Assembly (NCBI RefSeq): GCF_001540865.1
Contig: NC_033622.1
Span: forward strand, 15,407,237 to 15,471,236
Reading direction: 5' to 3'
Source: Ananas comosus
Taxonomy: Eukaryota; Streptophyta; Magnoliopsida; Poales; Bromeliaceae
Length of the DNA stretch: 64,000 nt
The notes beneath the pieces are model-generated. The model ran no database searches. It was not told the DNA's origin and was given only the letters and a program-made list of their open reading frames with translations. The translations under genes and the position numbers were made by a program. Positions 1-12,640 of the stretch are shown piece by piece (position 1 is the first letter of the stretch; each line of letters opens with the position of its first letter).

Positions 1-801
1 AGAGATTTGGGACCATCCACCAATATCTAAGGCAGACTTTATAGTCGTGGGCTCGTGGCTATTATGACACTCCATAGTTTCCGACACAAGATATGCTCAG
101 GCTAACATTCAGAAGAGGCCAGAACTAAAAACAGTAAACTTTCAGGCAGTTGGCAGACAGATTCTACAAGATAATTCTAGCCAATAATCTCAGATGAATT
201 GAGCATTGCTTTGTGATGAAAAATGTGGATTTCCAACTGATGCAGCCAACAATTACTTCAGACTAGAAGAAAATTCAGAAGAGCATCAAATACATGGTAA
301 AACGTATCCCTGTACGATCCTGATAATTCTACTTGGCACCTCTTCTTCTCAATCGAACCACCAATAACCTTCCACATAATATAGTCCTAGCGTCACAAAA
401 TTCTTATAAAATGACCAATTTAAGCTACTCGCTTCAAATTACTTCAAATAGGGTTCAAAAGGTTATTCTTGAGGAAAACTTTTGATTGTTTTGAGGGCGA
501 GGTAAGGGACTAAAATGCACTCTATTTAAAGCTCGCGGTCAAATTAGAAGTAAAAGGACTAAGTTGCAATATCAGGATGGTACAGTGATTATCAACACAC
601 TTGATCCTCAAAGAATTGACTCTGTTGAGTCGGAGCAGCAATTTTCTAACAAAACACCTCAAGGATCTTTTACCACCTTCCAGTTGTCAAGCAGCCAGTC
701 CAGAAACCAGTACTTTCCCCTCCTTTTTGAGGGTGCAAAATACCATTTTAAAAGGAAGAACCAAACACCAAAAAAGCATTTAAAAAAAAAACAAGAACCG
801 T
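1..801. other. Gene-free left edge, 3' flank of NHL gene
   Basis: I see no gene with family support here. Short open frames around 564-884 overlap the 3' flank of the minus-strand NHL gene and have no recognisable motifs. The part next to 801 is probably the 3' UTR of that gene. Confidence 0.5.
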
Positions 802-3800
802 TTAATTGTTGTTGCTGTAACCCATATAACTGTTCCGATACCGAATACCGTACTGCTCATATAAGTGGTCCTCATAATTCATAGCCCTGATGTCCGCTCC
901 ACGCCGCTTGCTATCCATCTCCTGAACAGCTCCGAATACGATCTCATTATTTGATTCATAGCTCTGCTCATAATAAGTCTGTGGGCCCGAAGAGTAATGC
1001 CGGTGATACTGCACCTGCTGCTGCTGCCGCTGCTGCTGCTGTTGCTGATGATGATGATCTCCATCCCACCCATTAAAATAATTCGGTTGGGCGTGCCGGA
1101 GGTGGTGGATCTTTTGTGGCTCTTTGGACATGAAAGCATAGGTCCTTTTAGGATTAGGGGTTCTTCCTTCTAGTGGTGGCGGCGGCTCATCATCAGGGAC
1201 GACAAAGCTTTCTTGAGACGGCCAAGGGTTATCCCTAGGATTGTAGGGCTGAGATTGATTAGTTGGTGGTTTCTTTTTTGAAAACAGGGATACAGCACCA
1301 AGAATTTGTAATGTAGATGATTTGATTCCACCAAGGAGCTTTCCTATTGACGAAACGTAGCCACCTTCTTCATCCTCATGGTTTGTGGTTTCATCCTCCG
1401 GTGGGATTAGTGGAGGCCGGAGAGATCGTTTCATTGGCTTTTGGTAGGGAGGCATGCTTGGTTTTGTAGGAGTTTGAGGTTCCTGTTAGAAAACTTCATT
1501 GTTAGAATTGGCATTCATTTAAGCAACAGGACTTTTTGGCTTCACATCTAGCTTTGCTCCAGGGGACCTAACCATACTGTCTTCTCTTCGTGTTCTATTT
1601 GACTAAAACAGAGTTAGCATTGTATCCCTAAATCAAATAATAGATAATATAATGAAGAAACATAAAGCAAAATTCTTTGCAGGAAACATTCTCAGACAAT
1701 AAGATGCAGTTACTTTCAGAAAGTTCGAGATCCAACTGAATAAAATGTACAACAAAAGATGGAAAGAAAAGAGAGAATTTGTGAAAAGGGACAGATTTAA
1801 TCTTATTTTCTTGTTTTTCAACGACCAGTCGGAATTACTGATGGTTTATAAAACTCAAGCAATGCAATTCAGCCAAATGGAAGGGCTATTTGGTAGTAAT
1901 GACGAGATAGTTTTCAGGTGAAGCATTACTGCTACGAGACACAACAACTTGTAATTTTGTCCACTCATCATTAGAGTGAAAGGAGAGAAATGTGAAGTAC
2001 TCACATTCGTGGATGCCGATGAGAACATCAATCCTACTTGCTTTTGGAGCAAAGCAAGCATGTAACCAAAGAAGCCAGCAGCAAGGAGCACAGCAATTCC
2101 TGCATTACATTTGGCCATTGGATTAGGAAGTACCATTAAAGTGAAGGCCTAAAGCCTAGAATTCTGGCCATGAAAACCTCCAAAAAAATGGCTCTTTTAT
2201 AACTTCCGGAAGTTTGTGCTCAGCAGATGATAGAACGAAAGAAGACGCTCTTAGCTAAGTTTCAGTTTCATCCTGAATATCTAAGTCTAGAGTAAACTCC
2301 TCTCTGGTACAGTGCATTTACACATCAGTGCTCCCGTGGTTTCGTTTGTTTAGTGTAGAGTTCCTGAGGTTCCTCTTCTGTTTTGCAGCAAGGACCTTCC
2401 TGTCAACCCATTGTATTGATTTTTGATCATGTTATGACTATGTTTGTGTCAGGATTTGATATAAACTCAACTTGCCACTCAAATCCAAACTCAAATTCTG
2501 ATGGGTTTCAAGTCGAGTTTAGATCAAAACCCACTACATATTATCCCCACCCTCTGGCATAGATCAAAATTGAGAGATTCCTATTAGACCTGTAAAAAGG
2601 TTTGACGGGAAGGTCTACAACAAAAACAAAAATTCACAGAGTATATGATTGAATTTAGTCGAGAACTAAAGTGAGCTTAGCAAAGATATAGGAATATTGG
2701 TGTATTCTACCTAATTTTACTACGAAGATGTACGTACCTAAAGGAAAACCGGTTTCATAATGGTAAGCACAGTCATCGAAATGAAGTTGGATCTCCCGGA
2801 TCGCCTGGTTTCCTCTATCTATGACCAGAAGGGAACAGCTACTACCAATGTAAACAACTTCAAAGTCGGTAGAAAATTTTGCATCCTCACTTGCCCCATC
2901 GATGTGCCCTCCTCTATTCCATTTTCCTCCAGCAATGGTTGTAATCCCTTGACAAATATGCAAACAAAATAGTAAGACCAAAATCTCTTAGGTTCTTGTA
3001 TTGTTTCTTATTATATTGTTTTTCATAGCACGACATGGTTAATATGCATACAGGGTTGAAAATTTCACGTCATAAAGGTTGAAACAGTAAATTTGCTCCC
3101 CTACGATCCAATTAAGTTCTTCATGTTCTCCACAACTTCATACTATTTTATCTTTACTCGGACAAGAATTTGAGCTGAAGTTTTAATCCCCTCTTCCGAA
3201 TTCTAAAGAACTGATCTAATCAGCCAATCTCTTCGCTAACATTGTGATCTTCCACTTATCCACATTTTGATCATTCCATCTAATTTTCATGAACCTACCG
3301 ATTATTATTATTATGCAGCAACCCCAACTCCCGTTACCTGAACTCTTCTCCCAAAGTTTGAATTGCAGGAACCTTGAATTCACAAGAAACCACTTTTACA
3401 TCATATAAGAACAAATGCTTCTTACTACCTGAAGCACTGATCTTCCTAACTGCCATGTTCATTGCGTCGGCGACGTAAATGTTTCCCTTATCATCTACTG
3501 TAAATCCTTTTGGATGGTTCATCCTGGCTTCCCGCGGCTTCCCGTCGACGTGACCAGAATACCCTTCTGCCGAACCGGCAACAAGCTTAGGTCTACTGTC
3601 TGCACTTCCAAAAACTTAGTTTCAGATACAGGAATACTTCAGACAGCCATAAAAGAATCTGAAGTAGATGATTTTTTACAGCAAAAACTGTAATTTACAA
3701 AAAATCGTCAATTTGGCAAGCAAAAATTTGTAACAAACTCACATTTTGATAATGGCAACGAAACCCTATGGATGTTGCTATTCGCGGAATCCAAAATAAG

Positions 3801-4139
3801 GAGATCCCCGCTCGGACTCATCTCCACGGCGTGAGGTTCGATCCCGAGCTTGCTCCCGTCGAACACCGTTTCCACGGTGTACCCGCTCTCGAACTTCATC
3901 ATCGAACGCCCAGAGATCGCTGGTAATTATCTACCCACTTTAGCACCCTAAACCCTAAACCCCCCCTATCAGCTACAATGGATCAAAATCGTACCTGTTT
4001 TGGGGGACGATTTCAGAGACCATAGCTGCTTCCAGAGGATCGAAATCGCGTTGGAGAAGAGCCCACCTGCGATTTCTACATGTCAAAAAAAAGAAAAATA
4101 AAAAAACCATGGATTCAGTACAAACTAGATCATGAATCG

Positions 4140-4206
<67 letters not shown>

Positions 4207-4277
4207 TTAAAAAGAAAAATGGTAAGAGGAGTAGAACCAACGTGCTGGAGAAGCAGCAGAGACGGAGCAAAAGCCAT
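802..4277 (-). CDS. NHL-repeat domain membrane protein
   Basis: Plant NHL-repeat protein of unknown biochemical role, with a beta-propeller-like N-terminal half and one membrane segment. Coding exons read on the minus strand: 4075..3995 (acceptor could instead give 4066), 3919..3743, 3599..3429, 2947..2738, 2099..2005 and 1482..802 (stop TAA). All junctions are GT-AG and phases agree. NHL-type motifs include GYTVETVFDGSKLGIEPHAV, GFTVDDKGNIYVADAMN and GGHIDGASEDAKFS. The short exon at 2005-2099 encodes a hydrophobic span, IAVLLAAGFFGYMLALL. The last exon is proline-, glutamine- and histidine-rich, with a poly-Q/H run and the typical HYSSGPQTYYEQ and EIVFGAVQE blocks. The first exon is not secure. 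A signal-peptide-like start at ATG 4277 (MAFAPSLLLL) lies beyond a (TA)n tract, but I cannot define its donor. Exon order and motifs match the Arabidopsis NHL protein family as I know it. Confidence 0.85.
4143..4201. repeat. (TA)n microsatellite in presumed intron 1
   Basis: About 29 TA dinucleotides lie between the candidate signal-peptide exon and the first secure exon of the NHL gene. Length variation is likely. Confidence 0.95.
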
Positions 4278-4299
4278 TGAGCAAAATCGCGGTCACAAA

Positions 4300-6965
4300 A
4301 AGCAAAACTAAGCACTTCGTCGTCTCCATTTCCCCTTCCGATTAGTAAGAGTTCTCATCTAAGCCTCTAACAAACCCATTTTTAAATCACTGAGGAGCAA
4401 GAGCAACTACAATGCACGACGCCTCGGGGAAAAAACAAAAAAAACAAAAAGAAAAAGAAAAAGAAAAAGAAAAAGAAAAGCAAAAGAGGAATAAGACAAG
4501 GAGAGATTTGTGCTGTTCTCGCTCTTCTTTTCCCCCCCTTATTACTCTCCGCTTGTTTTAGAGGGGAAGAGAACGCAGAGCACCGCCCGAGAAATAATTT
4601 GAACGCACCGGGTGCATCATGCACCTCACTTTCTAAGCGTAAACTACCGGTGATTATATTTGATGAATTAAACTTTTTTAATTGGTTTACTGGTTATAAT
4701 GGTACACCGGGTGCAGGGAGTGCGGAAAGAGAAAAGGGTAGCATCACGTGCCGCGGAGCCGATGGTCGTTTAAAGAGTTTTTATTTTGTATAGCATTAAA
4801 TCTCTCAAGTATCCAAAATAGCAACCATTCTTTTTGCACGGGGACCAGAGATGTCAATCGGCACAGATACTTAAAATTTTATCCGAATTCAAATGCAAAC
4901 GAAACAGATTTACCTGATGATGCTGCACAGATATGATTTCAAATATAAATATTAAAATTAAAAATTCGATGAATATGAATTTTGATTTTATCCGATCCGA
5001 ACCTGAACCTGACCCAAATTTATTTTATATTATATATAATATGTATATAAAAATTTAATATTATCTTTGAATTTATATTTTAAAATTTAATATAATATAT
5101 TTTGAAATATTGAAAAAAAAAATTATTTTGGGTTCGAATTTTCGAGTTTAGATTTTAAATTTTTAGTCAAATTTAGATTTAAATATAAATTTTTAAAATT
5201 CGTCAGATTCAAATTCGAATTTTAGTTTAGAATCGAATTCTGATACGAATTTTTAAATATTTGCCCAGAATCTGATCCCTACCTGGGGTTAGTGGCTCGG
5301 TGGGAAAAAGATGGAAGGGGGGAGGGGGTTTGGGACTACTACATCCCTTTTTCTATTTTTAATATTTGGATCACAGTTTGTCACAGATTTCGAGGTGGGT
5401 TACAGGTTTTGGTTTTTTGACTTTTTAAGTTTCAAGGTAAATGCAAGATATTATATTATTCTTCGTGTAACTTTTGGACTTTAGTGGTCAATCAATTATA
5501 TATGAAATTATCGTCGCTATCTAGTAAAATTTGTTGGTTTCTCATATAAGAACTGATTAAGAAGTCGACAATTCAATCTTTTCAATAATCTTGATAAAAT
5601 TCAAAGCATAAAACTATGCCCGTTCCAGAAAAGTGGAATGAGCATTTTCATTTTAAAGCAAGAATTTAAATTTAAACTATTCTACTTTTATTATAAAAAA
5701 TAAAATATATCTTTATGAGATCATTATTAATTTTTTTTGAAGTATCTCTATTCAAATTTGTGCTTCCGCTAAGACTTTACTACAAAAATAAGCAATTAGA
5801 TATCAACATAAAAACCAACTGCCTCTAGCGTAAGTGATAAAGGGTTTAATGGTTAGTACCCGAAGTTTCAAGTTCGAATTTTAGTTGATTTATATTTTCA
5901 ACTAAATTTATCTCTAAATGAAATAAACGAAACGGGTAGATGCCTGCTTTGAGTAGTATTAGATAGCATTCATTCGAATCTCAAAATATGGCTCCGCACA
6001 TTAGGTGGGGACTTAGAACTGCCTCTGATAGCATATTATCCTGCGGGGGATGTGCGATAAAAACATACATGAATAGATGCCTGCTTTGAGTAGGCATGAT
6101 CTTCTGGATCCAACGGTTGATCGTATAAATGAACCGCTTAGATTAGCTTGCCTCGACACTTCAAAATACTAACCACCTTTATTCCAGGAGCCTCAATGTG
6201 CCCACCATAATATTTATAATAATTCCTGGTGAATATATTCCTCTCTTTGCGCCACTCCTTTTCCTTCAATTTTTTTTTTTTTTCCCTTCTTAGTACTAAT
6301 AATAATTGCATGTATTCTTTGTTTGTGAGTGGTCTTCAGTGGATCCAGGCTCCAGCTGCTTTTTCTGTGTCTCTGATAGATATAGATCTTCTCATGCACC
6401 AAAGTCAAAAGAATTGTTTGTTTGAATAGTCGATTCCTAAGGTGGTTATTTGCAGTTTATATAAAAATCATATTGGACTTAACTTTTGTCTTGATTCCAT
6501 ATTGTTAAGATGTATTGCTCTTGGTAGTGTTATTCCTCTGGGTTCATATTGGTTCTTTTTTGTTAAAACTATGTAGAATTAGTTGGCAATATGATCAGTC
6601 TTAGAGAATCTGAGGAGCTAAAATAAAAAGGTCCACAAAGAAGACAAGTTTTCATACTGGGCAGAAGGTAAGTCTTTATATACATTCACATTCCAACAAG
6701 TTAAAATAACTAAGTATCAAATTGATCATTACACGGATAAAACTGTTAAATAAGAGATCCAGTCTATCTACAGGACAACCAAAAACCTGTACAGAACAAC
6801 AGCAGGTCGACGCCTCACCCAGAATTCTTCGACAACTTGCTCCTTTTGTATCAAAATCGCTTATAATTTCATCATCTTTAATACACAGTTAGAGTCGTCA
6901 ATCTCGAACCAAAGTTTGAGCTGAGAAAGCCGGAATGCCATCGCTTAGATAAAGCGAGACGAAGC
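4300..6965. other. Intergenic, AT-rich, repeat remnants
   Basis: Contains a purine-rich run near 4430-4490 and a degenerate repeat at about 4850-5290 built from TTCGAATTT-like words, typical of old LTR or satellite DNA. It also holds one SINE, listed separately. A 16-bp phrase, TGCCTGCTTTGAGTAG, occurs twice (about 5942 and 6078). No gene recognised. Confidence 0.5.
5817..5941 (+). mobile_element. tRNA-derived SINE, degenerate copy
   Basis: Shares the diagnostic order of the family seen at 40938: an A-box-like TAGCGTAAGTGATAAAGG, a B-box-like AGTTCGAATTTTAGTTGATT, then a tail ending AAATGAAATAAACGAAACGG. No clear poly(A) or target-site duplication. Confidence 0.7.
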
Positions 6966-9722
6966 TTAATCAGCCAACTCAAGCGGCACGTCAAAGTTAA
7001 CTCGACTGACGGCAATATTGTCATTTTGAGTTGAAATGGCGGCGATTCTTTTCAACAACTTTAACACTTCACTGGTATCATCTACAAAGTACTTTGCCTT
7101 GCTCGGCTTTTGGCCGACCGTGCATGCAAAAACTTCCGGGACAATGGGAAAAAGGCTACTTGAGGCAGTACTATTAATGGTTTCAAACATGTCCTCGTCA
7201 GATCGATCATCACCGATACACATCAAAAGATCAGGAGGCTTCCCGTCACAGAGCATTGTTCTGATGAGCTTCTCCACAACCAACCCCTTACTAACTCCCT
7301 ACAAGTCATCATATTCTTATATTTAAGTTCTTATCCACATTTACGAAGGTTCAAAGAGATGTTACAAATACGTACCTGAGGTTTAACTTCGACAATATGT
7401 TGACCCCTCTTCACAACCACTGGCTCATTTGCAAGCACACTCTCAAGATGGTCCAGTAGCTCCTTAGCTTGGCATGAACCAAAGTCATGGTCCGCGTACT
7501 GGTAATGCCACACAAGTGCACTCTCCTTGGTTTCTATAAAGGAGCCATCAGTTGTTTCAGAATAGAGCTTCATTACAGGTTCGGCAATCTTTTTCCACTC
7601 AGAGCCAAGAGCAGATGAACTAGTTTCCCAGTCAGCTTCTTTACTCCACCTTTGGGGAAACAAAGCAAATTTCATCAAACTGTCAAAATTAGAAGCTAAA
7701 ATGGTAACCAACTGCGTTTCAATTCATTACATACCTGATAAAATAGCCGTGTTCAGCAGCTATACCAAGGCCCTCGCACGAAGCAAACCACTCACCAAGA
7801 GAAGTCCATCCTCTCCCACTAACAATAAATACAGTGTTCTTTGGGTCACCGCACAGATTGTTCAGCATAGAAATGATGTCCGTACTCGGAATTTTACTAA
7901 TAGACGATTCAGGCATTATAGTGCCATCATAGTCGAGAAATATCGCCCTTCTATTAGCCTTCTTATAAGAGGGAACAATGTGATCCAGAGACAACTTCCT
8001 AAAACCATGAGAAAGGGAAACAACTCTAAATCCTAAACCAAACCCGATAGCCCAACACCTTTGATTATAGTGGTCCTTGCACGCCCTCTCGAGATCTTGC
8101 AAAAAGCTTCTGGCCCAGTAAGCAATATTGTGAGAACTGACATAGCGATAATGCTTTTCATGACGTAACTGCTTCTCAGGTTCTCCTAAATCAGTTGCTT
8201 GATAGAAAGCATCAGCCACATCTTCGACACACCAAGGATTCACCCGAAAAGCCCCACTAAGAGAAGGAGAGCAACCGACAAATTCAGACACTATAAGGGT
8301 GCTTTTGTGACGGAAGTTAGCATCAATACCTCTGCACTTATCCATCTCCTCAGTTCCCTGTCTACAAACTATGTACTCATATGGAACTAAGTTCATGCCA
8401 TCCCTAACAGCATTCACAATGCAACATTCGGCTGCCACATAGAAAGCGATTTTCTCGTAGAAAGGTATTGGGTAGTCAATAAGGACCACAGGCTTGTAGT
8501 TTGCGGTACCAAAACATTGATTGACCCTTTCGGCTATAGAAATTGCTTCCTCTCTTGCTTCCTTAACATCTTTTCCTGCGCTTCTTGCAGGGTTAACAAT
8601 TTGTACAAGGACTACTCCTCCTCTAAGCTTAGGGTTCCTTTCTAATAGAAGCTCAAGCGCCAGCAATTTGAGACTGATACCTTTAAAGATATCCATGTCA
8701 TCTACACCTAAAAGTAACGTTTTACCCTTGTATCTCTCTTCAATTTCTCGGACCTTATTTACTGTGGCAGGTAGTTGTAGAACTGATTCGAGACGGCCTA
8801 TATGAACACCGACAGGGAGAATCTTAATGCTCACTGTTCGACCAAAGTACTCGAGCCCAATATAACCGCGTTTTGACTCATAATTTATCCCTAACATTCT
8901 ACTACAACAAGAGAGAAAGTGACGGGCATAATCAAATGTTTGGAAACCTATTACGTCGGAATTAAGCAAAGATTTCAGGATTTCATCCCTAACCGGCAGC
9001 GTCCTGTATATCTCTGCAGAGGGAAACGGGCTGTGAAGGAAGAAACCAAGCTTGACCTGGTTCAGTCGTTTCCTTAGAAAAGTTGGGAGAAGCATAAGAT
9101 GGTAGTCATGAACCCAAACATAGTCATCATCGGAATTTATCGCCTCCATTACTTTATCAGCGAAGGTTTTATTGGCTGAAACATAGGCTTGGAACAGAGA
9201 ACGATCGAAGAGTTCACCTTTGTCGAGGCAAATCGGTATCATGTAATGGAAAAGAGGCCACAGTTGCTGCTTGCAGAAGCCATGGTAGAATTTATTTTGA
9301 AGTTCAGGAGAAAGGAAGGTGGGTATGCACCTTAGCTCCTTTAGAAGTTTTTGGGCAACATTCTCTTGTTCATCAGGATCTATATCAACCTTAAGACTAC
9401 CTACGTAAATTACTTCAAAATCAGCAGAAAAGCCATCTTTCAGTTGCAGCAAGAGTGAGTCTTCATCCCATGTGAAGCACCATTCTCCTGTACTTTGATC
9501 CTTTACAGAGTTCAACGGAAGGAAGTTAGCAACTATTACTTTGCGGTTTCGAGACACTGATCTCGAACTACTTAAATCCTCATCATTCTTAGTATCCTCA
9601 TCAACATCAGTTATAATTCCAGGAGCTGTTATTACACGCGGAAGCGATTTCACAGCTTGACGGAAGTCGAACACATCATCAGAACACCCATCAAGAAGAT
9701 TTGCAGAGGACTTCGAGGCCAT
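6966..9722 (-). CDS. Class II trehalose-6-phosphate synthase/phosphatase-like
   Basis: Three coding exons, 9722..7735, 7649..7376 and 7298..6966, give 2595 nt, or 864 residues, normal for plant class II TPS. The start MASKSSANLLD matches the conserved class II N-terminus; an upstream in-frame ATG at 9755 lacks family support. A GT20 glycosyltransferase region covers roughly residues 55-545, with DYVWVHDYHLMLLPTFLRKR and FFLHSPFPSAEIYRTLPVR. A HAD-type phosphatase region follows from about residue 590, with FLDYDGTIMP and the late acidic motif GDDRSDEDMF. Overall similarity points to the TPS8/9/10 group. Class II proteins generally show little or no synthase activity and are thought to act as sugar-status regulators, including through SnRK1; that is family knowledge, not visible here. 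The three-exon structure with a 5' leader intron is typical of the class. Confidence 0.95.
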
Positions 9723-11640
9723 CACTGTAGCAGTTCCTAAATTTGTGAGCAACACATAAAACTGAAATATCTTTTGGATGTATGAACTATGAACTCAGAA
9801 ATTGATACCTGAATCTTTCTAAATATTTATACAAGTCTCAACAAAAAACTTGATCCAACTTCCTGTAATTGAAGACCTGCGGACACAAAAGACAATAACG
9901 ACAAATAAACAAGGGTGCAAAGTATTATTCCCACGTGTCAAAAGTGACTTTCACGACAAAACAAAAGGCAGTTGCGTTCATAAAGGCAGGCGCAACCAAC
10001 GCTGCCAAAAATGAAAGTGGTCATTCCGCTCTTATACTTCAGATGGCTAGCGTAGAAAAAGTAAATTTGACAAACATATATCATTTATGACAAAGTATGG
10101 TTGCCAAAAGAACTGGACTTCCTTTAACGCGGACAAGCCAATAATAATTTTACGCACGTGAAACAAGCCAACATACGTACAGACAGCATGCACATGCACG
10201 TATCCACGCACAACATGGGGGGCTTCACGCCAGGAAGAGAGATGGAGGCGTTTGCATGGACTTAGACTTGATGCCAAATCTGACTTGTTGAAATGCAAAA
10301 CCAACGTCTGCTAACCAAACATGTAATCCTAGAAACACATAAATCTATATACACACTACTGACATTATAAGGGAATACATCCAAATTACTTATGTTCGTC
10401 TAATGAGACCAGTGTTGTTCAGTCTCTAGTACATTAAGGAAACGTTTTACTCACTCGTGCATGATCGCAGCCATCTAACACTAATGAAACACATCAACAT
10501 CTATTTCCGATGATATCCCTCGCTCCGTTAAACCTATTTTCAGTTAGGTTGATAGATCATCATATCCCTTTCTCCTTTCCTACCAGAACAGCGACAAATC
10601 TCGGCTAACAATTAATAGGAACAAATGACTAAAACCTTCCTCAGATGATACTACAAGCACAAAAAAGATCCATCCAACTTATATGTCAAAAGAGCAGAAT
10701 GAAACTCAACCAGGAACAACATAAATCTTTGCTGAAATAACTGCAAAAATCTAAACAACTTCATGAAATTTTTAAACAAACCCAATCTTCAATCTAACAC
10801 AAAAGACTACCACAAAGAAATTGCTAGAATCTGAATCAAGGGATATGAACTACTAACCACCTTTATCTGATAAAAATAACTCGCATTGGAGTTATCACCC
10901 AGAAATAGAATTACATGGATTCTTAAATTCCAATAATTGCATGCGTATATTGATACACATTTTCTACAAATAGAAAACCTGGAAAAACCACATTTGCTAC
11001 AAAAGGAATCCAACGATCTTGAACTTATCCAAAACGCTACTGCAAAATCGACCAGGAAAACGAAATAAACGAGAACAAAAAAAATGGCACAAAAACATCA
11101 GAAAGGACTAAATTTGGTACGAGATAGATACCGAATTTGATGAAAAGAAAATTGATCACCTTCAAAAAGCTTTTTTTATGTATCCAAACACCCAAAGAAC
11201 GCAAATTTAACAATACCCAGAACGAAAAAAAGGCAGAAACATCTAAATTAACAAATGTAGGTAAAAAAAGATGGCATAAGAACCATACCAAACTTGATGA
11301 AACTAATATTAATCACCACAAAGAAAGCGTTTTTACGGATCAAAACATCCAAAGATCACAAATTTAGGGAGACCCAAAAAGGATTAGAAGCAATGCGATC
11401 TAAATTGGCATGTATAGGACAAAATGGTAGAGATAATCACCTCGGAACTGATTCCGTAGATCGAAAATGACAACTACTATGCGGAAAATTCGCTTCTTTT
11501 GGATTTGGGTTTCTCTTTTCGTTTGGTTTCTTCTTGAATACGAGCGAGAAAGAGAGATAAAAGAGCGAAACAGAGAGAGAGACGTCGAAGTGGAGGACGA
11601 GATATATTGGAAAGTTACTTGAGTTGTTATGATCAACTCG
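9723..11640 (-). other. TPS 5' leader: probable intron and first exon
   Basis: No coding signal. On the minus strand a donor-like CCGAG|GTGATT ends a probable leader exon at 11441. Acceptors such as AAATTTAG|GAAC lie just upstream of the TPS start codon. The GA-rich stretch at about 11450-11600 resembles a plant 5' UTR. This implies a leader intron of about 1.7 kb, common in class II TPS genes. Transcript evidence would be needed. Confidence 0.45.
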
Positions 11641-11645
11641 GGTTA

Positions 11646-11647
<2 letters not shown>

Positions 11648-11679
<32 letters not shown>
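11648..11679. repeat. Poly(T) tract
   Basis: About 31 consecutive T residues just upstream of the presumed TPS promoter. It could be the tail of an old minus-strand retroposon, but no body is recognisable beside it. Confidence 0.9.
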
Positions 11680-11683
<4 letters not shown>

Positions 11684-12203
11684 TTTGCCCTTGGTTAAGG
11701 TTAGAATTTACTATTCCCGCAACTAAGGAATGCCTCTTCACTACAACTTTTTTACAAAATTGCCATTATTGGTTGGGTTGGGATTCTGTATTTTGATATT
11801 ACTTGTGTTTATAAATATAAATCTAATTTAAAAGGTTTATAAATATATTTTAGAGTATGTTTGTGGGTTTGTGGGTTTGTGGGTTTGTGGAAGCCAAATA
11901 GATGTAGAAAATATCAAATCTCCATGTTGATCTTTTTGAAGAATTTTTTTTTATGATGTAAATCTACAGTTTGGTATTTAGTTCAAAATAAGATTTTGAT
12001 TAGTGGTGCTTTAATTTCTAGAATAACTCATTCTCTATTGTGAGTAATTTAATTTCTTTTATAAAAGCTTGTCTTATAAGTCTCATATATAATTATTTTT
12101 ATAAACGTATTATCATACCTTTTATTAAAAAGTGTGAAATAAGATGTTCATACATGTATTAAAAATGACCATAACAAAATATACAGTAATATTTGGACAG
12201 ATC

Positions 12204-12356
12204 ACCGGTCGTTCCTAACGCAAGTGGCAAAGGTCTTAATGGTTGGTATCCAAAATACTAAATTCGAATTCTAGTTGATTCACATTTTTCAGCTAAGTTT
12301 ATTTTTAAATGAAATAAACGAAGTAGGTAGTATACAATCTATTTCTCAAAAAAAAC
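12204..12356 (+). mobile_element. tRNA-derived SINE, near full length
   Basis: Starts CCGGTCGTTCCTAACGCAAG, continues with an A-box-like segment (AACGCAAGTGGCAAAGG), a B-box-like AAATTCGAATTCTAG, and ends AATGAAATAAACGAAGTAGG plus a short A-rich tail. Same family as the element at 40938. Confidence 0.8.
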
Positions 12357-12531
12357 TATAAAAATTATAGACTCAATTATTCAATAGATAACAAATATGA
12401 AACTACAACAAACTCTTCATTTAGTATATTTAATTAAATTATATTATTAAATTGAATAAATAATTTAACTAAATTTGTTAGCAATTTTGTTAAAATTTTA
12501 TTAATCTTAACAATTTTTCAATTTCACTAAC

Positions 12532-12640
12532 TGTCCCTATCGCAAGAGGCAAAGGACTTATTTGTTAGTACTCAATATCTTAGATTCGAAATCTAATTAT
12601 TTCATATTTAAAATTAAGTTTATTTAAAAAAAAAAACATT
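12532..12640 (+). mobile_element. tRNA-derived SINE, degenerate copy
   Basis: Shorter diverged relative of the copy at 12204: CTATCGCAAGAGGCAAAGGA, then AGATTCGAAATCTAATTATT and an A-run. It lies about 180 bp from the previous copy in the same orientation. Confidence 0.65.

Noticed and set aside
4382..4624. Minus-strand frame with a poly-Phe stretch upstream of the NHL gene
   Set aside because: The poly-Phe comes from the GAAAAA-type repeat at 4430-4490; no support as the first NHL exon.
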